From JBGYPP01 sp041838515 (lineage in GTDB: Bacteria; Bacillota; Clostridia; Lachnospirales; Lachnospiraceae), in the NCBI GenBank assembly GCA_041838515.1, contig JBGYPP010000044.1:1-53116 (forward strand): a stretch of DNA of 53,116 nt, given 5' to 3'. Positions within the stretch are counted from its first letter, which is position 1; each line of letters opens with the position of its first letter. The position numbers and the translations under genes were made by a program. The notes under the pieces were generated by a model, which saw only the letters and a list, made by a program, of their open reading frames with translations, was not told the origin of the DNA and searched no databases. Positions 8,136 through 16,467 of the stretch are shown here, piece after piece.

Positions 8136-8954
8136 TTAGAGGCAGCGGTAGGATATGATGGTGGCCGTGCCTTTGCCCTTAGATTTTTTCATCTCGTAGC
8201 GCTCTGGAAAGGCGGCCAGCAGCAGAGGCAATTTTTTGTAGCCATAGGTCAGGGGCAGAAAATCTGGCTTGGCCCTTTTGATGTACTGGCCTGCGGAGGC
8301 CACATTGGCAAATCCATCCTCGTCCTGGTACTTGTCCGAGGCGATGAGCAGCAATGTGTGTATCTCCTCTATGTCGGGGGCGGGAGGCTCCGGGGCGGCA
8401 GGCGGGTTCTTCGGAGCCAAGGCCTCCTGGCCGGATGCGGATTTCTTGGATTTGGCCGCAGCCTTTTTCGGAGCCGGCGCCTCTTCTGCAGCCGGAGGGG
8501 CAGGCGGGTTTTTCTTTGCCGTGCCTATAAAATCCGCCTTTAAAAATTCATCGCAGGCGTTGCGGAATGCCTCCGGCGTCTTGCTCTCTCCTATGCCTAT
8601 GACATAGGCGCCGGCCTCCCGCAGCCGTATGGCCAGCGGGGTGAAATCGCTGTCGCTGGACACCAGCGCAAAGGCATCGTAGAGTTTGGTGTGCAGCAGA
8701 TCCATGGCATCTATAACCATGGCTATGTCTGTGGTGTTCTTGCCGGACACGTAATCAAACTGGTGTTCGGCCCTGATGGCCATGCGGCGTATGGGGTCCT
8801 CCCATTTATGCAGATTGGATTTTTTCCAATTGCCATAAGCCTTTTTGACCACTATCCGGCCATAGGCGTTCAGGGCGAGAAATATATCCTCCAGCAAGCT
8901 AAAGCTGACATTGTCCGCATCGATCAAAACGGCGATATTTTGAAAATGTTCCAT
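8136..8954 (-). CDS. NYN-domain RNase-like protein with C-terminal OST-HTH/LOTUS domain
   Basis: 272 residues. The first 130 form a NYN (PIN-like, LabA/DUF88) domain: IAVLIDADNVSF carries the first acidic metal ligands, NTTDIAMVIDAMDLLH and LVSSDSDFTPLAIRLREAGAYVIGIG the rest. A linker of about 60 residues rich in Ala, Pro and Lys follows. The C-terminal 75 residues (IEEIHTLLLIAS through YKKLPLLLAAFPERYEM) match an OST-HTH/LOTUS winged helix, which binds RNA. Together this suggests an RNA endonuclease or RNA-processing factor, but substrates are unknown. Start ATG 8954 is preceded by AGAGGAAA; an upstream in-frame ATG at 9017 lacks a ribosome site. Confidence 0.85.
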   Translation of the reverse strand: MEHFQNIAVLIDADNVSFSLLEDIFLALNAYGRIVVKKAYGNWKKSNLHKWEDPIRRMAIRAEHQFDYVSGKNTTDIAMVIDAMDLLHTKLYDAFALVSSDSDFTPLAIRLREAGAYVIGIGESKTPEAFRNACDEFLKADFIGTAKKNPPAPPAAEEAPAPKKAAAKSKKSASGQEALAPKNPPAAPEPPAPDIEEIHTLLLIASDKYQDEDGFANVASAGQYIKRAKPDFLPLTYGYKKLPLLLAAFPERYEMKKSKGKGTATIISYRCL

Positions 8955-9201
8955 GGCTTTTCCTCTGTGTGCGCTGCTCCGGACGGAGCCCCTTTGCTCT
9001 AATATTAATTGTGGCATATTTGTGGGCTTTTTACAATAGAGCTGGGCTTTGGGGCGCTTTTCTATGGAATAGAAACAAAAAACAGAGGAAAATTACACCA
9101 AAAAAGTAGAATTTTATACGAATAGCCCCCAATCTGCACTTTCGTTTTGGCACAAGAAATGGTACTATAGAACTGTTATTGCAGAAAATGGGGATGGTGA
9201 G
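8955..9201. other. Intergenic region between divergent NYN and diguanylate cyclase genes
   Basis: About 250 bases, AT-richer than the flanking genes, presumably holding both divergent promoters. A plausible -10 for the plus-strand gene is TACTAT near 9162-9167, but no convincing -35 is visible. No RNA gene was recognised. Confidence 0.4.
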
Positions 9202-10887
9202 ATGCGCAAATGGATTATGCGGGGCCTGATAGGCTCCATGCTTTTTTGCCTGGCGGCAATATTTGTACTGCCCGCCTGGTATGACATGCCGGATATGCGC
9301 CTGCCCATCAGGGAACCCATGTACTGGGACAGCGGATGGCAGGCCTTAACAACGGATGCAAAAGGGGAAGAGGAGTATGTCCAGGGCACAGCGGAGGGGG
9401 TAAATCCCGTGGATGCGCTGGGTGCCTTGGTTTTGGTCAACACCCTGCCGGAGAATTTTGAGGAGGGTCAGGTTCTTATGTTGCGCACCAAGAGGCAGGT
9501 GGTGAGGGCCTATTTGGATGGCGAGCTGATATACCAAAAAGGTGGGGGCGGCCATATGGGCCGCAGTCTGGGCAGTTTTTGGAATTTGATAGAGCTGGCC
9601 GGGGGGAGAAAGGGCATGGAGCTGCGCCTGGAAATCACCACGGACACGCCGGCTTTCCAGGGCATGGTGGATGGCATATGGCTGGGGCATCCCGGCCTGT
9701 GCCTTTTGCTGATTATACGCCAGGGGGCCTTTCGCTTTCTGACAGGTTGCGTGCTGGTTCTGATGTCCTTCATACTTTTGCTGTTGCACAGGCGCAGGGA
9801 TCTGCTGAGGAGGGGGGATTACCGCTTTCACTATCTCTCTATTTTCGTGCTATTGGTAGGTCTGTGGATGCTGGGTGAGAGCACGCTGCTGGAGCTGTTT
9901 TTCTCCAATGCCATGATTATCACTTCCATGGTTTATATATCCCTGCTGCTTTTGCCCATACCCCTTTTGGCCTTTGAGGATCTGACCCTGCAAAGCCAGC
10001 GCAAGAACTATTTCCTCCATCTGATCTGGGCCAATATGGGAGTTTTCTTCCTGAGCATGGTACTGGTGCTGGGGGGGTGGTATGATTTCTCGGATGTGCT
10101 ATGGCTAAATCACGGCCTGATACTGATCTCCGGCTTTTATCTGCTCTGGGTTATCTTCCGGGAGGCTTTCCGCTTCCGCAACCGGGAGGCCTCCCAGCAG
10201 TTGGTGTCCGTGGTAATATTGGTGGTGGCCGCAGCCGGGGAGATGCTGCATTACTATATCCTGGCCCAAAGGCAGCAGGTGGCCGGAGTGCTGGGCATAG
10301 GCATACCATTGTTTGTGCTGGTGATTTCCCGCACGGCCTTTCAGGATTTGCGGCGGGTGGTCACGCTGCGGGAGGAGAGGAATTACTACAAGGATCTGTC
10401 CATGAAGGATTGGCTGACCGGAGGGCAGAACCGTACGGCCTTTGAACAGGAATTGCAGGAGAGGCAGGGACAGCCTCTGTTTATCCTGGTCATAGACATG
10501 AATTATCTGAAATTGATCAATGACAACTATGGCCACGGCTGCGGGGATATAGCTATAAGGGATGCCTACCAGACCATACAATCGGCCATAGGCCATCTGG
10601 GCAATTGCTACAGGGTGGGCGGGGATGAGTTCGTCTGTCTGTTGCCCTTTGGTGACAAGGAGAATGTGGAGGCGGCTGTGGAGGCCATATACCGCAGCGC
10701 TAAGGAGGCGGACAAGAAATACGAGTTCCCTTTCTCCCTCTCCGTGGGATATGCCCGTTACAGCGCAGACGGGGTGGAGGATGTACACAGCGCGCTTCGC
10801 CGGGCCGATGAGCGCATGTACGAACACAAGCAGGCCCAGCACAAGGAGATAGAAGCCCAGAGGGCAGCCGGACAGAAACAGCATTGA
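9202..10887 (+). CDS. Membrane diguanylate cyclase (extracytoplasmic sensor, DISM-like helices, GGDEF)
   Basis: 561 residues. It has an N-terminal membrane anchor (residues 7-25), an extracytoplasmic region of about 140 residues, six to seven hydrophobic helices (about 170-390) resembling 7TMR-DISM receptors, and a C-terminal GGDEF domain. The active-site loop RVGGDEF is intact at 473-477, with the upstream DMNYLKLINDNYGHGCGD metal and substrate motif, so synthesis of cyclic di-GMP from GTP is likely. The residues before GGDEF (GHLGNCYRV) lack the RxxD inhibitory site, so product inhibition is not expected. The next gene is a paralogue with the same architecture and a shared FYKDL/YYKDL-TGGQNRTA signature, so the pair arose by tandem duplication. 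Confidence 0.88.
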   Translation: MRKWIMRGLIGSMLFCLAAIFVLPAWYDMPDMRLPIREPMYWDSGWQALTTDAKGEEEYVQGTAEGVNPVDALGALVLVNTLPENFEEGQVLMLRTKRQVVRAYLDGELIYQKGGGGHMGRSLGSFWNLIELAGGRKGMELRLEITTDTPAFQGMVDGIWLGHPGLCLLLIIRQGAFRFLTGCVLVLMSFILLLLHRRRDLLRRGDYRFHYLSIFVLLVGLWMLGESTLLELFFSNAMIITSMVYISLLLLPIPLLAFEDLTLQSQRKNYFLHLIWANMGVFFLSMVLVLGGWYDFSDVLWLNHGLILISGFYLLWVIFREAFRFRNREASQQLVSVVILVVAAAGEMLHYYILAQRQQVAGVLGIGIPLFVLVISRTAFQDLRRVVTLREERNYYKDLSMKDWLTGGQNRTAFEQELQERQGQPLFILVIDMNYLKLINDNYGHGCGDIAIRDAYQTIQSAIGHLGNCYRVGGDEFVCLLPFGDKENVEAAVEAIYRSAKEADKKYEFPFSLSVGYARYSADGVEDVHSALRRADERMYEHKQAQHKEIEAQRAAGQKQH

Positions 10888-10968
10888 GCATGGAGAATAG
10901 CCATGGAGGAGAAAACTTCGAGAGGCATAGGGGGACAGGATGCCAGGCAACAAGAACGTACATTCGAC

Positions 10969-10980
10969 GGGGGGGGGGGG
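10969..10980 (+). repeat. Homopolymer run of 12 G upstream of the second diguanylate cyclase
   Basis: Twelve consecutive G residues lie 16 bases before the preferred ATG at 10997. An in-frame ATG at 10940, behind AGGGGGACAGG, would read through the tract. Runs of this length are prone to slippage. Confidence 0.9.
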
Positions 10981-10996
10981 TACGGCGGAGATTTGG

Positions 10997-12652
10997 ATGG
11001 AAAAATTAGTGTATAAGGGTCTCTGGCTGGGCATATGGCTGACCATACTGCTGGGCATGGCCATGCCCGTTTTTCACAGGCAGCAGGATATAGGTATAGG
11101 ACTGGCCAAGGAGAAGCTTTTTAATCCCTGGAAAGTGAGCGTGGGGGACAAGGAGTACCGGGATGTGAATCTGCCGGCCAAATTGGAGGTGCCGGCGGGG
11201 GAGAAAGTGGTGTACTCCCGCTACCTGCCCAAAATGTATCCGGACCGGTTGACCCTAATGTTTTTCTCCGTGCGCCAGCAGGTGCGGGTCTATGTGGACG
11301 GGTATATGGTATATAGCCGCGGGGTAAATGAGGGCACGCTGATAGGCAAAACCCCGGGCAGCTTTTGGAATATGATATCCATAGCGCACCAGTATGCGGG
11401 CAAAGAGCTGAAGATAGAGTTGTACAGCCCCCACAAGAGTTATAACGGCCTGGCCAGAGAGGTGCTGCTAGGTTCTAAGGCTTCCTGCTTTGTGCATATA
11501 CTGGAGAGAAATTTGCTGGAGGTGCTGCTGGGCTGCGTAATCATGATATTAGGGCTGGGCGCGGCTGTGGTGCACTTTACCAGCGGCAGGGAGAAAATGG
11601 ATGACCACCGGCTGGTATATTTGTCCGTATTCGCCATTTCCATAGGCCTGTGGATGGCCTCCAATTCCACGCTTTTGCAATTTATTACCGGCAATACCTA
11701 CATTATCACTCGGGGTCCCTTTATCGCACTGCTGTTTTTGCTGCCGGTGACCGTTTCTTTCATAAAGACGGGTACGGAGCTGCAGGGCAGGCATTATCTG
11801 CATATTTTGGAAATCTTGTCTGTGGTTAATATGCTGCTGTGCCTGGCGCTGGATGCCACAGGCATATCGGATCTGATGTCCTTGCTGCCCAGCACCCATG
11901 TCCTTTTGGTGTCTATTTTGCTCTATGTGCCCTGGGTTCTGGGCCGGGATTGGCTGCTGTACAAGAATAAGGAGGCGGCCGGCCAATTGGCGGCTTTCCT
12001 GGTTCTGGGATTGGCGGCCATACTGGAGCTTTTGGCCTATTATCAGCAGAGCTTTTCCAATCTGACCGGCAGTCTGAATTTGATTTTGCCCATTTTTATC
12101 GTTCTGATGGGGCGTAAAGCCTTTTTGGATTCGCTGCAGAGCGGCATGTTGCGGCTGGAGAGGAATTTCTATAAGGATCTGGCCACCAAGGATACGCTGA
12201 CCGGGGGGCAGAACCGCACGGCCTACGACCATAGGCTGAAGGAACTCATGGATCAGGAGGCCTATATCGTTATTATAGATCTCAATGATCTGAAAAAAAT
12301 CAACGATCACTATGGTCATGATTTTGGGGATTTTGCCATACAGGAAACCTACCGGCTGATGGAGGAAAACTGGCGGCGGCAGGGGGATTGCTACCGCATA
12401 GGCGGGGATGAATTTGCCGTGTTGCTCACTGGCTGTCCGGAGGAGTGGGTGCTGGGCAGCATGCGCCGCTTTGAGGCCAGCATGGAGGAGGCGGCCGCAA
12501 GCAAGGAATTTCCCTTTTCGGCGGCGGCCGGAATGAGCCATTTTGAGCCCCGCAAGGGGGAGAGCATATATAAGGCCATCAAGAGGGCGGATGAGGCTAT
12601 GTATGTGCAAAAGCAGGAAAAAAAGCGACAGAGGCAGTCGGTGGAGGCTTAA
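10997..12652 (+). CDS. Membrane diguanylate cyclase, paralogue of the preceding gene
   Basis: 551 residues from ATG 10997. The layout matches its neighbour: membrane anchor, extracytoplasmic domain (VYSRYLPKMYPDRLTLMFF), multi-helix membrane block, then GGDEF with RIGGDEF at 469-473 and DLNDLKKINDHYGHDFGD upstream. The segment before the motif reads RRQGDCYRI; the RxxD is one residue too close to be a canonical I-site. Sequence outside the GGDEF domain is more divergent, so the two proteins probably sense different signals. An alternative start at ATG 10940 would add 19 residues encoded across the G12 tract. The Shine-Dalgarno for 10997 is GGCGGAG. Confidence 0.87.
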   Translation: MEKLVYKGLWLGIWLTILLGMAMPVFHRQQDIGIGLAKEKLFNPWKVSVGDKEYRDVNLPAKLEVPAGEKVVYSRYLPKMYPDRLTLMFFSVRQQVRVYVDGYMVYSRGVNEGTLIGKTPGSFWNMISIAHQYAGKELKIELYSPHKSYNGLAREVLLGSKASCFVHILERNLLEVLLGCVIMILGLGAAVVHFTSGREKMDDHRLVYLSVFAISIGLWMASNSTLLQFITGNTYIITRGPFIALLFLLPVTVSFIKTGTELQGRHYLHILEILSVVNMLLCLALDATGISDLMSLLPSTHVLLVSILLYVPWVLGRDWLLYKNKEAAGQLAAFLVLGLAAILELLAYYQQSFSNLTGSLNLILPIFIVLMGRKAFLDSLQSGMLRLERNFYKDLATKDTLTGGQNRTAYDHRLKELMDQEAYIVIIDLNDLKKINDHYGHDFGDFAIQETYRLMEENWRRQGDCYRIGGDEFAVLLTGCPEEWVLGSMRRFEASMEEAAASKEFPFSAAAGMSHFEPRKGESIYKAIKRADEAMYVQKQEKKRQRQSVEA

Positions 12653-12749
12653 AAAATAGGGGCATTTTTCGAAAACCCCACTAGGATTTTTGGAAAAAAT
12701 GGGGTAGAATAGACCAATGTGCAGATAGTGCAGCAAGGAGGATGGATGT

Positions 12750-14240
12750 ATGTCCCAGGGAAAAAAGAAAAAGACCACAGAGGAAAGCCCCAAGGTGATT
12801 ACCCGCTATGAAAAGCGGATGGCCAAGAGGCAGCAGGCGGCCAAGGAGGAGGCCAAGGAAAAGAAAATCAGCGCAGTGGTGCTGGCGCTGGCGGTGGTGG
12901 CGCTGCTGGGCCTGGCTCTGTTCTTTCCCATACGCAATTATATGGCCATTCATGGAACCTACCTGCGGCTGGGCGGCGAGTCGGTGAGCCGTCTGGAGTA
13001 TGATTACGCTTACAATAATGCCAAGAATAATTATATCAATCAGTATGGCAGCCTGCTGTCCTATATGGGGCTGGATGTAAACAAGGATCTGGCGGACCAG
13101 CAGTATTCGGAGGATCTGACCTGGGCGGATTTCTTTGGTCAGATGGCCGTGGAGAATATGCGCAGGGAGAGGGCCTTGAACGGCCTGGCCAAGGAGGCCG
13201 GATACAGTTATGACGCCTCAAGGGAGGTAGAGCTGCAAAAGCAGGGGCTGGAGGAGACGGCCGCGCTGCTGGAGGTGAGCCTTTCGCAGTATGTGCGGCA
13301 ATTTTACGGCACTTATGCTACCATGGGCCGCATAGAGCCTCTGCTGTCTAAGAGCGTGCAGGCCAGCGCATATTACAAGCATATGCAAAGGGAGCAGGTG
13401 CCGGCCGGGGAGGAGATAGAGGCATATTACGCTGAAAATACCGATTCCTATGATGTAGTGGACTATCGCATGGAGATGGTGTCAGCCGTTCTTGAGTCCG
13501 AGTCGCCTACAGAAGAAGAGATCAGCAAGGCCATGGAGGCCGCAAAGGCCCAGGCGCAGACAGGGCTGGATACCGTTGCTTCTGAGGGCGAAGCTTACAA
13601 GGCCCAGGCAAAGGATGGTATGAACACGCTGATCAGGGATTGGCTCTTTGAAGCCGGCCGCAAGGCGGGGGATACCACGCTGGTGGAGGATACGGCGGGC
13701 CGCGCTTATTATGTGTTGGCCTTTGAAAAGAAATACAGGAACGATGCCCCCACCCACAATGTGCGCATTTTGGCAACGGATGCGCAGACGGCACAGGAGT
13801 TGGAGGCGCTGTATGCCGCCGGCGGCCAGTCGGAGGAGGATTTTGGGGCGCTGGTGGCCCGGCACAGTGAGGATGTGGCCTCCCTGTCGGAGGGCGGATA
13901 CTATGAGGGTCTGGTGGCCGCCAATATGGGCAATGAGGAAATGACGGCCTGGCTGGAGGCGTCCAGGGCGGCCGGTGATGTAAAGGGCTTCCAGGAGGAG
14001 GACATGGCCTATCTGCTCTACTATGTGGGACAGGGCCAGCCGGAGTGGTATTACGCCATACAGGATATATTGAGCGGGGAGTCTATGAATACGCTGGTCA
14101 GCCAGGCCGTGGAAAAGGTGGAGATACAGACTGTCCAGGGCGGATGGAAGAATATGGCGGAGGAGATTTCTGAGGAAACAGCGGTTGCAGAAACGGCAAC
14201 GGTGGAAACGGCTGCAGAAACGACAGTGGAATCAAGGTAG
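12750..14240 (+). CDS. PrsA/SurA-like foldase with PpiC-type domain
   Basis: 496 residues. A Lys-rich cytoplasmic tail of about 40 residues precedes one transmembrane helix (about 43-63), so it is a membrane-anchored extracellular protein without a lipobox. Residues about 70-210 are helical like the SurA N-terminal chaperone domain, and about 330-400 resemble a parvulin PPIase (RILATDAQTAQELEALYAAGGQSEEDFGALVARHSED, then GGYYEG). The last 25 residues are Glu/Thr/Ala-rich low complexity. It likely assists folding of secreted proteins; isomerase activity is uncertain since the core is degenerate. A strong AAGGAGG precedes the ATG. Confidence 0.75.
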   Translation: MSQGKKKKTTEESPKVITRYEKRMAKRQQAAKEEAKEKKISAVVLALAVVALLGLALFFPIRNYMAIHGTYLRLGGESVSRLEYDYAYNNAKNNYINQYGSLLSYMGLDVNKDLADQQYSEDLTWADFFGQMAVENMRRERALNGLAKEAGYSYDASREVELQKQGLEETAALLEVSLSQYVRQFYGTYATMGRIEPLLSKSVQASAYYKHMQREQVPAGEEIEAYYAENTDSYDVVDYRMEMVSAVLESESPTEEEISKAMEAAKAQAQTGLDTVASEGEAYKAQAKDGMNTLIRDWLFEAGRKAGDTTLVEDTAGRAYYVLAFEKKYRNDAPTHNVRILATDAQTAQELEALYAAGGQSEEDFGALVARHSEDVASLSEGGYYEGLVAANMGNEEMTAWLEASRAAGDVKGFQEEDMAYLLYYVGQGQPEWYYAIQDILSGESMNTLVSQAVEKVEIQTVQGGWKNMAEEISEETAVAETATVETAAETTVESR

Positions 14241-14305
14241 AAGCCGGGGCTATTGCAAGCGGATTGCGGTAGCCCCCTTTCCATAGGGGAAAATGTGGAG
14301 GAGAG

Positions 14306-15118
14306 ATGGAAAAGAAAGCCCTGGTGGTGGATCTGGATGGCACGCTGCTCAATTCAGAGAAGAAATTGAGTCAGGCCACAAAGGAAAAAATCTGGGAAAT
14401 GATGGATATGGGGCACATTTTGGCCCTGGCCTCCGGCCGGCCCACACCCGGTATGCGGCCCATAGAACAGGCGCTGGAATTGGAGAGGCGGGGGGGATAC
14501 CTGCTCTCCTTTAATGGAGGGCGGGTGCTGGACTGCCGTACCGGGGAGGTCATCTACGAAAAAACGCTGATGCCCCAGGTGGCCCCAGGCCTATACGCCT
14601 TTGCGCGCATGGAGGGCTGCGGGCTGTTGACGGTATTTGGAGAAACCGTGCTGTCCGCCTTTGCCCCGGATGAATTTACCATCAAGGAGTCCACGCTGAA
14701 CAAGCTGCCTCTGCGGCATGTGGAGAACTTTTTGCAATTTGTGGATTTTCCGGTGAATAAGTATCTCATGACAGCGCCGCCGGACAAGGCCGGGGAACTG
14801 GAGAAGAAGCTGCAGGCCCGTTATGGGGAGAGCCTGGGCATATACAGATCGGAGCCGTATTTTATAGAAATCATGCCCAGGGGTGTGGACAAGGGCAGTT
14901 CCATAGAGAAGCTCTTCCTCTGGCTGGGCATTCCCCAAGAGAGGGTGGTGGCCTGCGGTGATGGATACAATGATATCACCATGCTGGAGTACGTCGGCGT
15001 GGGTGTGGCCATGGGCAATGCCCAGGAGGCGGTCAAGGCCAGGGCGGATTATATCGCAGATACCAATGACAGAGATGGAATCGTAGGCGTAATTGACAAG
15101 TATTTTTTGGGTGAATGA
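14306..15118 (+). CDS. Cof-type HAD-IIB sugar-phosphate phosphatase
   Basis: 270 residues with the complete HAD signature: nucleophile motif VVDLDGTLL (Asp9 and Asp11), motif II LASGRP, Lys in motif III, and motif IV GDGYNDITML. The C2-type cap between motifs II and IV makes it a Cof/YidA-like hydrolase of sugar phosphates or flavin-related phosphates; the true substrate is not predictable. Its TGA overlaps the ATG of the CCA-adding enzyme (ATGA), implying translational coupling. Confidence 0.88.
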   Translation: MEKKALVVDLDGTLLNSEKKLSQATKEKIWEMMDMGHILALASGRPTPGMRPIEQALELERRGGYLLSFNGGRVLDCRTGEVIYEKTLMPQVAPGLYAFARMEGCGLLTVFGETVLSAFAPDEFTIKESTLNKLPLRHVENFLQFVDFPVNKYLMTAPPDKAGELEKKLQARYGESLGIYRSEPYFIEIMPRGVDKGSSIEKLFLWLGIPQERVVACGDGYNDITMLEYVGVGVAMGNAQEAVKARADYIADTNDRDGIVGVIDKYFLGE

Positions 15119-16467
15119 GCAAAATAGCAGACAATACTACACAATTTCCCCCCAGACTGGCCCTGCCTCAGGGAGCGGCCAGGATACTGGACAGGTTGGA
15201 GGGGGCTGGATATGAGGCCTATGCCGTGGGCGGCTGTGTTCGGGACAGTCTGCTGGGTCTGGAACCCCAGGACTGGGATATTACCACAGATGCCTCCCCG
15301 GCCCAGGTCAAGGCTTTGTTTGGCCGCACTATAGACACAGGTCTGGAGCATGGCACGGTGACGGTCATGCTGGAGGGCAGGGGATATGAGGTGACCACCT
15401 ATAGGCTGGATGGGGAGTATCAGGACGGCAGAAGACCGAAACAGGTGTTCTTTACCTCCTCTCTGGAGGAAGATCTGCGGCGCAGGGATTTTACCGTTAA
15501 TGCCATGGCATACAATCCCCGCAGGGGGCTGGTGGACTGCTTTGGCGGTGCGGAGGATCTGCGACGAGGCATAGTACGCTGTGTGGGCGATCCCCGGGAG
15601 CGCTTTGGCGAGGATGCGCTTAGGCTGCTGAGGGCCTTACGTTTCTGCGCCCAGCTGGGATTTGTTCTGGATCCCCGAACAGAGGAGGCCATAGCTGAGC
15701 TGGCACCCAGCCTGTCCCGCATCAGCCGGGAGCGCATATGCCAGGAGTTGGTCAAGACCCTGCTCTCAGATCGGCCCCAGCACTGGCAGCGTATATCAGA
15801 GCTGGGTCTGGGGAAGTCCATTATGCCGCCGGGAGGGGATAGGTCCGGGGGCATAGGCCGGGAATGGATGGCGGCTCTGCCCAAGGATAAGGGATTGCGG
15901 CTGGCTGCGCTATGCGCTGGCATGCAGCCGGGAGAGGAGGGGGAGGCCTCCCTCTGGGCAAAGGCAGCCATGGAGGGACTTCGGCTGGACAATAAGACCA
16001 TTAGGCAGGTGCGCCTGCTGGTATGTATGCAGGGTTTTGGCTCGGAGAGGGGCATACCCCTGCACTGCATAGACAAGGACTCTGCCCAGGGACAGAGATG
16101 GTCACCAGAACCCGGCGCTTATGCCATGGGAAAAATGCTGTGGAGGTGGGGAGAGCTGTTTCCTGCTCTCTGGGTATTTCAGGAAGCCAAATACCGGGCC
16201 CTTGGCAAGGAATATGCCAAAGATAAGCAGAGGCTGGAGGCCTGGAGAGCCATATACCTGGAGATGATTCGCAGCGACTACCCTACTGGCCTTGGAGATT
16301 TGGCCGTGGACGGCAGGGATCTGGAGGCAGCCGGCATAGGGCCCGGCAGAGAAGTGGGCAGGATACTGGAGAGCTTGATGGAGTGGGTGCTGGAGGACCC
16401 CTCCCGCAATGAGAAAGCGGCCTTGCTGGCATACGCCAAGAGGGCCGCGGCAGGGGAAGGGCTTTGA
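15115..16467 (+). CDS. cca: tRNA nucleotidyltransferase (CCA-adding or A-adding)
   Basis: 450-residue class II nucleotidyltransferase that repairs or completes the 3' CCA end of tRNA. The catalytic head has YAVGGCVRDSLLG with DWDITTDA (metal-binding Asp pair), then DLRRRDFTVNAMAY and the nucleotide-selection motif EDALRLLRALRFCAQLGF. The tRNA gene in this window does not encode CCA, consistent with need for this enzyme. The C-terminal half is less conserved and no HD phosphohydrolase motif is visible. It overlaps both neighbours by 4 bases. Confidence 0.93.
   Translation: MSKIADNTTQFPPRLALPQGAARILDRLEGAGYEAYAVGGCVRDSLLGLEPQDWDITTDASPAQVKALFGRTIDTGLEHGTVTVMLEGRGYEVTTYRLDGEYQDGRRPKQVFFTSSLEEDLRRRDFTVNAMAYNPRRGLVDCFGGAEDLRRGIVRCVGDPRERFGEDALRLLRALRFCAQLGFVLDPRTEEAIAELAPSLSRISRERICQELVKTLLSDRPQHWQRISELGLGKSIMPPGGDRSGGIGREWMAALPKDKGLRLAALCAGMQPGEEGEASLWAKAAMEGLRLDNKTIRQVRLLVCMQGFGSERGIPLHCIDKDSAQGQRWSPEPGAYAMGKMLWRWGELFPALWVFQEAKYRALGKEYAKDKQRLEAWRAIYLEMIRSDYPTGLGDLAVDGRDLEAAGIGPGREVGRILESLMEWVLEDPSRNEKAALLAYAKRAAAGEGL

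Noticed and set aside
9140..9165. Sigma-54 promoter (TTGGCAC near 9148)
   Set aside because: The required GC at the -12 element is absent at the right spacing.
10903..11011. 36-codon ORF across the G12 tract
   Set aside because: Composition (poly-Gly) follows from the G run; the ribosome site is weak and no family is known.
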